DNA of 18,439 nt, from contig JAWWBL010000030.1 of NCBI GenBank assembly GCA_033720975.1, positions 1-18,439 on the forward strand, written 5' to 3'. Below, one piece after another: positions 14,985 to 18,439 of the stretch (positions are counted from its first letter, which is position 1; every line of letters begins with the position of its first letter). This DNA comes from JAWWBL01 sp033720975. GTDB taxonomy: Bacteria > Actinomycetota > Acidimicrobiia > Spongiisociales > ZC4RG35. The translations under genes and the position numbers were made by a program. A model generated the notes under the pieces. That model did not search any database. It had not been told where the DNA came from and saw only the letters and a program-made list of their open reading frames with translations.

Positions 14985-15619
14985 GACGACAACCCATCGA
15001 TCCACGCGACTGTCTGCTCGGCAAGGAACGCCGCCATCCGTTCCGGTGTCCACCCTCCGCCGCGAGTGGAGTGCGACGCCCCCTCGAGCGTCACGACATC
15101 GGCGTTGGGAAGCGGTCGGATGTGCTGATCGAATAAATCCTGACGTGACAGGGCATCACGGGTGCCCTGAAAGAACAGCATCGGGGCCTCGATGTCGGGG
15201 AACTGCTCGACGCGCAGCTTCTCCGGCTTGCCGGGAGGGTGTAGTGGGTACGAGTAGAGGACGATCCCGTCACACGGATATCCCGACGCCGCCAGGTAGG
15301 TCCCCATCCGCCCGCCCATCGACCTGCCGCCCAGAAACAGCCATTCGCTCCGCTCACTCAGGAAGTCGGCAGCGCCGCGGTGGCACTCCACCAGCCGCTC
15401 GGCACGATCGGGCCGTTTCGCTCCGCGCTCGGTGTAGGGGTAATTGAAGGTCATGACCTGCAAGCCGAAGCTCGCCAGCTGGTCGCGGAGCTCGGTCATG
15501 AACGGATGATCCTGATCCGTGCCGGCACCATGGGCCAGCAAGACCCCGGTGGATCCATTCCCGGCGATTCGGCCCGACACCTCACCGCCGGCCCAGGGGA
15601 TTCGCACCGATCTGATCAT
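14957..15619 (-). CDS. Alpha/beta-hydrolase (KANL3/Tex30-like, dienelactone-hydrolase-like)
   Basis: This 220-residue protein has the compact alpha/beta-hydrolase fold without a lid insertion. HGAGTDQDHPFM (30-41) follows the oxyanion strand. The nucleophile elbow is GGRSMGG (97-103) with Ser100. The catalytic acid is probably the Asp in FFQGTRDAL, and the histidine lies in GASHSTRG. The GAGTDQDHPFM and NYPYTERG pattern is that of the small KANL3/Tex30-like hydrolase group, whose substrates are unknown. No signal peptide is visible, so it is cytoplasmic. It is divergent from the 6-phosphogluconolactonase gene across 35 bases and ends 36 bases before rplY on the same strand, so read-through into the operon is possible. 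Confidence 0.85.
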   Translation of the reverse strand: MIRSVRIPWAGGEVSGRIAGNGSTGVLLAHGAGTDQDHPFMTELRDQLASFGLQVMTFNYPYTERGAKRPDRAERLVECHRGAADFLSERSEWLFLGGRSMGGRMGTYLAASGYPCDGIVLYSYPLHPPGKPEKLRVEQFPDIEAPMLFFQGTRDALSRQDLFDQHIRPLPNADVVTLEGASHSTRGGGWTPERMAAFLAEQTVAWIDGLSSGRTTGQRP

Positions 15620-15654
15620 CTGCAGAAACCTAGACCAGCGTTACCGTCGCGCCC
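15620..15654. promoter_or_regulatory. Divergent intergenic region, candidate back-to-back promoters
   Basis: Only 35 bases separate two divergent start codons, so any promoters must overlap each other or the coding regions. On the minus strand TAGGTT (15627-15632) ends seven bases before the hydrolase ATG, the spacing expected if the mRNA starts at the ATG (leaderless). On the plus strand a weak TTACCG (15641-15646) lies eight bases before the pgl ATG. Neither gene has a Shine-Dalgarno site here, which fits leaderless mRNAs. The hexamers are weak. Confidence 0.25.
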
Positions 15655-16332
15655 ATGCGATTGGTCGTCCACGAGTCTCCGCCCGAGGTCGCAGCAAACG
15701 CGGCGCGGCGGATCGCCGGGCTGATCCGTGATTCGTCGGGCCGGTTCTCCCTCGGCCTGGCGGGCGGGGGAACCCCAAGGGACACCTACCAGGTCTTGCG
15801 CACCCACGACATCCAATGGAGCCTCGTCGATGCCTGGCTATCCGACGAGCGATGGGTGCCTCACCACGACGAGCGTTGCAACGGCCTGATGGCGGAGGAA
15901 TCGCTCCTCGATCACGTGGACGCGGCGTTTCACCGCCCCCAATGGAGCGACTCGGTGAGCCCGGAGGAGGCAGCGGCGCGCTACGAGAAGGAGGTCAGGT
16001 CGATCTTCCGAGACGGGCGGGCCGATCTCGTACTGCTCGGGATGGGAGCTGACGGTCACACCGCGTCGCTCTTCCCAGAGACCGCCGCCCTCGATGAGAG
16101 GGAGCGCTGGATTGTCGCCAACGAGGTCCCGGATGTCTATGAGACCAGGATCACGGCCACCTACCCCCTGCTTTGGGCGGCTCACACCGTGCTGTTCCTC
16201 GTCACCGGGGAGCACAAAGCGGAGGCAGTGCGTGAATCGTTCACAGGCGAGACCCCGGCCGGTCGCGTGGGTGAGGGAAATGGAGAAGTCGAATGGCACG
16301 TCGATCGGGCCGCCGCCTCGCTGCTTCCCTGA
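15655..16332 (+). CDS. pgl: 6-phosphogluconolactonase
   Basis: This 225-residue protein of the glucosamine/galactosamine-6-phosphate isomerase fold has the lactonase subset of motifs. LAGGGTPRDTY (35-45) binds phosphate. SDERWVPHHDERCNGLMAEE lies near 63-82. The catalytic segment LVLLGMGADGHTASLFPET at 125-143 carries His135. It hydrolyses 6-phosphogluconolactone in the oxidative pentose phosphate pathway. The length and the GMGADGHTASLFP motif separate it from NagB deaminases. The ATG at 15655 starts directly on the first strand. No zwf or gnd neighbour lies in the window, which is unusual because pgl often sits with zwf. Its last 40 bases overlap the next gene. Confidence 0.92.
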   Translation: MRLVVHESPPEVAANAARRIAGLIRDSSGRFSLGLAGGGTPRDTYQVLRTHDIQWSLVDAWLSDERWVPHHDERCNGLMAEESLLDHVDAAFHRPQWSDSVSPEEAAARYEKEVRSIFRDGRADLVLLGMGADGHTASLFPETAALDERERWIVANEVPDVYETRITATYPLLWAAHTVLFLVTGEHKAEAVRESFTGETPAGRVGEGNGEVEWHVDRAAASLLP

Positions 16333-17189
16333 CCATCCTCGCCCTCGTCTCGTTGGCCTGCTCCGGCCGGTCCGAGGCCCCGACGTCGGCCGTGACGCAG
16401 GCTCCGCCGACAACCACGCTCGTAACCGCTCTGCCCGCCACCGAACCTCCTCGGAGCACGGCCACAACGGCAACGACGACTCCGCAGGTGATCGACTTCG
16501 GGGCCGGCGTGCGATTGCCCGACGGCACTGGCCCTTTCCCCGCTGTGGTGCTGGTGCACGGCGGCGGGTGGGTGGCGGGGTCACCACTGGCCATGGCCAA
16601 CCTCGCCGGACACCTCACTGAGGCCGGTTTCCTGGTGGTCAACACTCCCTATCAGCTCTCGAGCTCAGAGGTAGCAGGCTTTCCTGCCGCTGTGGATGAC
16701 GTCTCCTGCGCGGTCCGCTACGCCTCGTCGCATCCCGACAGCGACGGATCGGTAGCGGTGATCGGCCACTCCGCCGGCGCCCACATCGGCGCCATCGTGG
16801 CTCTCACGGGTGACCAGTACGGCTCGGCATGTCCCTTCGCTGGAACCGGGCTCCCCGACCGCTTCGTGGGGCTGGCTGGGCCATACGACGTCGAACGACT
16901 CGGGTTGGTGATGCTCCCCTTCTTCGGGGCCGGGCCTTCGACCCTTGCCGAGGCCTGGGCTGCCGGCAACCCGCAGCAACTGACCGACGAGAACCCCGAC
17001 CTGAGCGCTTTGATCATGCACGGAGACCAGGACGGTGTCGTGGAGCTCTCCTTTGCGATGGATTTCCATGCCGCGCTGGTGGCGTCGGGTGCGGAATCAC
17101 TCCTCGAGATAGTCGAGGGCGCCAATCACAACCAACTCACGTTGGCCAATGTGGTCGGGGATCTGATCGTGACCTGGCTCGAGCGCTAG
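16293..17189 (+). CDS. Secreted alpha/beta-hydrolase esterase, probable lipoprotein
   Basis: This 298-residue protein has an export signal (MARRSGRR, then a hydrophobic core to about residue 22) with a relaxed lipobox, SLAC at 20-23. A Thr/Pro/Ala-rich linker at about 29-64 is typical of surface lipoproteins. The catalytic domain is that of the BD-FAE/hormone-sensitive-lipase-like esterases: oxyanion motif HGGGW (89-93), nucleophile GHSAG with Ser160, the acid in MHGDQDG and the histidine in EGANHNQ. It probably hydrolyses ester bonds outside the cell; the substrate is unknown. GGAGAAG lies four bases before the ATG at 16293. The start lies inside pgl, overlapping it by 40 bases, and is the only one that keeps the signal peptide. 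Confidence 0.87.
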   Translation: MARRSGRRLAASLTILALVSLACSGRSEAPTSAVTQAPPTTTLVTALPATEPPRSTATTATTTPQVIDFGAGVRLPDGTGPFPAVVLVHGGGWVAGSPLAMANLAGHLTEAGFLVVNTPYQLSSSEVAGFPAAVDDVSCAVRYASSHPDSDGSVAVIGHSAGAHIGAIVALTGDQYGSACPFAGTGLPDRFVGLAGPYDVERLGLVMLPFFGAGPSTLAEAWAAGNPQQLTDENPDLSALIMHGDQDGVVELSFAMDFHAALVASGAESLLEIVEGANHNQLTLANVVGDLIVTWLER

Positions 17190-17233
17190 GGCACGCTCAC
17201 GGCGGCGGCCGTTGACCGCGTAGGGTCAGGACT

Positions 17234-17593
17234 GTGAGAAAGGCAGGCATCACCTACGCCCGATTTGTGGCGCTGGTCATGATCCTCTTCGGTGCAATCC
17301 TGCTCAGCAATTGGCTGAGGGGCCCCTCAGGTTGGGAGCCAGGGATTCTTGCCTGGTTGACGGTCAGTGGTCTCGGAGGCGTCGGGGGTGGGATAGTCAC
17401 CCTGATGCACCTGGACGGCCCATCCAGGTTTGGCGCGCGCGCGATGGGCGTGCTCGGGTGGGCCCTTATGGTCGTGGGCGCGATAGCACCAACCCTTGTC
17501 GCCCCATTCCTCGCCGTGCTGGTCGCTCTCGCCGGGCCGACGATGCTTCGTCGCCGTAGAGGGACTGAGCCCGAGTCGCTCACATCTCCGTGA
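17234..17593 (+). CDS. Small integral membrane protein, function unknown
   Basis: The 119 residues start with GTG at 17234, a few bases after a purine-rich AGGGTCAGGA stretch. I see hydrophobic segments at about 9-28, 38-60 and 70-103; the last is long enough for two helices, so three or four membrane spans are likely. It ends with a basic LRRRR stretch and a short polar tail, probably cytoplasmic. I do not recognise a family. Coding is supported by the regular hydrophobic pattern and by its fit between neighbours: 44 bases after the esterase and a 14-base convergent overlap with the glycosylase gene. A hairpin-like ACGGC...GCCGT (17200-17213) precedes it without a U-run. Confidence 0.65.
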   Translation: MRKAGITYARFVALVMILFGAILLSNWLRGPSGWEPGILAWLTVSGLGGVGGGIVTLMHLDGPSRFGARAMGVLGWALMVVGAIAPTLVAPFLAVLVALAGPTMLRRRRGTEPESLTSP

Positions 17594-18439
17594 TGTCCCG
17601 CGCCCTGAGACGCGGCCCGAATTTGGGAGCATGGCCCAGGCTGTGAAGCAGACGCACCACCCGGCCCCGATGTGGCCGGAACGGCTCCAATAGCTCCAGC
17701 ATCTCGTCGTCGGTACCCCGGTCGCGGCCGGTCAGGTGATGAACCACCGTGTTTTTGAGGTGGAAGTCGCCCACCGCCACCTGGTCGGGGTCGCCGTGTG
17801 AGACTTCGAGGGTCTTGGCGACCGTCCAGGGCCCTATGCCCGTGACATCGGAGAGCGTCGCGGCAGCCTCCTCGACGGGGGCTGCGGCGAGCGCTTCGAT
17901 CCGGCGATGCTGGGACGACACCGCCCGGATCAGGTCGGCTCGGCGCTTCTCGAGATGGAGATCATGGAACTCCCAGTAAGGAGCGGCGGCCATCTTCTCC
18001 GGGTCGGGTGGGAGCCGCAGTCCAGGGTTCGGGCCCGGAGCATCTGCGCCGAACCTCTGATAGAGGCCTCGCATCGCCATCGAAGCCTCGCGCCCTGTCA
18101 CCTTCTGCCCACAGATGCCCACGATGAGCGCATCAAGAACAAGCCCAGTCCTGGCATAACGCCAACCGGGGTGTTGGCGATGGAGCCGTGCGACCAGCGG
18201 ATGATCAGTGACGAACTTGGAAGGGTCGTCATCTAGACCCGCAATTGAGCCAAGTCGCTGGAGGAGCCACCCCGCTCCCGAACCCCAGGCCTCTCCGGTC
18301 AGCTCTTCCCGGGTACGGCTGACACGCAACGATCCGGGCCCGTCCGGGGTGCGTGCGGTCAGCCACCAGCCGTCGTCTGCGAGCAGACCGTGCAGCGGTG
18401 TGAGGGTGCGCCTCAGATCGAGGCTTCCCTCGATGGGGA
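17580..18439 (-). CDS. DNA-3-methyladenine glycosylase (AlkA-like, HhH-GPD), 5' end outside window
   Basis: The frame stays open to the right edge, so about 285 residues are visible and the N-terminus is missing. The beginning (SLDLRRTLTPLHG, then WWLTARTPDGPGSLR) matches the N-terminal domain of actinobacterial AlkA-like glycosylases, so a TTG at 18327-18329 is not the true start. The helix-hairpin-helix is at LSDVTGIGPWTVAKTLEV. It is followed by GDPDQVAVGDFHLKN, where the Asp of VGDFHLKN is the expected catalytic residue. These enzymes excise alkylated bases such as 3-methyladenine in base-excision repair. The YWEFHDLHLEKRRADLI segment is family-typical. The 3' end overlaps the small membrane protein gene by 14 bases. 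Confidence 0.88.
   Translation of the reverse strand, partial: PIEGSLDLRRTLTPLHGLLADDGWWLTARTPDGPGSLRVSRTREELTGEAWGSGAGWLLQRLGSIAGLDDDPSKFVTDHPLVARLHRQHPGWRYARTGLVLDALIVGICGQKVTGREASMAMRGLYQRFGADAPGPNPGLRLPPDPEKMAAAPYWEFHDLHLEKRRADLIRAVSSQHRRIEALAAAPVEEAAATLSDVTGIGPWTVAKTLEVSHGDPDQVAVGDFHLKNTVVHHLTGRDRGTDDEMLELLEPFRPHRGRVVRLLHSLGHAPKFGPRLRARDITEM

Noticed and set aside
17195..17220. Small hairpin between the esterase and membrane-protein genes as a terminator
   Set aside because: The stem is only five pairs and no T-run follows; GC-rich DNA makes such hairpins by chance.
1..18439. A defence system, biosynthetic cluster, CRISPR array or mobile element
   Set aside because: Every gene except the small membrane protein falls in a known family, most of them housekeeping; spacing is operon-like and no direct-repeat array or transposase is visible.

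Overview
The window is a gene-dense stretch of a high-GC bacterial chromosome and reads as actinobacterial. The block eno - ftsB - DUF501 - ppx/gppA, preceded by mfd and mazG and with rplY and pth nearby, is the arrangement known from Mycobacterium tuberculosis and other Actinobacteria. GTG and TTG starts are frequent. I cannot place it more finely than Actinobacteria (Actinomycetota); a deep-branching lineage is possible but not shown by the sequence.

Layout. Plus strand at the left edge: the tail of a pirin-family gene (1-192) and an SRPBCC-fold gene (196-633). They converge on a long minus-strand block running from about 15619 down to 620. In transcription order this block holds an alpha/beta hydrolase, rplY (ctc), pth, glpK, pgsA, an HpnA/DFR-like SDR, mfd, a SurA/PrsA-type lipoprotein, a YabN-type methylase-MazG fusion, eno, ftsB, DUF501, ppx/gppA, tRNA-Leu(UAA) and an enoyl-CoA hydratase. 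Right of a 35-bp divergent gap, three plus-strand genes follow: 6-phosphogluconolactonase, a secreted esterase and a small membrane protein. They converge on a 3-methyladenine DNA glycosylase gene that runs off the right edge.

How the genes work together. The core block mixes translation (L25, peptidyl-tRNA hydrolase, tRNA-Leu), transcription-coupled repair (Mfd), nucleotide-pool cleansing (MazG), envelope folding (SurA-like), division (FtsB), glycolysis (enolase) and polyphosphate/ppGpp metabolism (Ppx/GppA). Five junctions are 4-nt ATGA or GTGA stop/start overlaps, which suggests translational coupling. GlpK makes glycerol-3-phosphate and the next gene, PgsA, uses it. The order ctc - pth - mfd - PPIase - mazG - divIC resembles the Bacillus/Clostridium arrangement, so the backbone looks ancient, with glpK-pgsA-SDR and eno as insertions.

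I see no CRISPR array, insertion sequence, prophage or defence system. The points most worth a second look are a pgsA that seems to start at ATC, a pth whose N-terminus is encoded inside the acidic tail of rplY, and a strong hairpin with a G-rich loop just downstream of the tRNA. No gap between genes exceeds about 205 bases.
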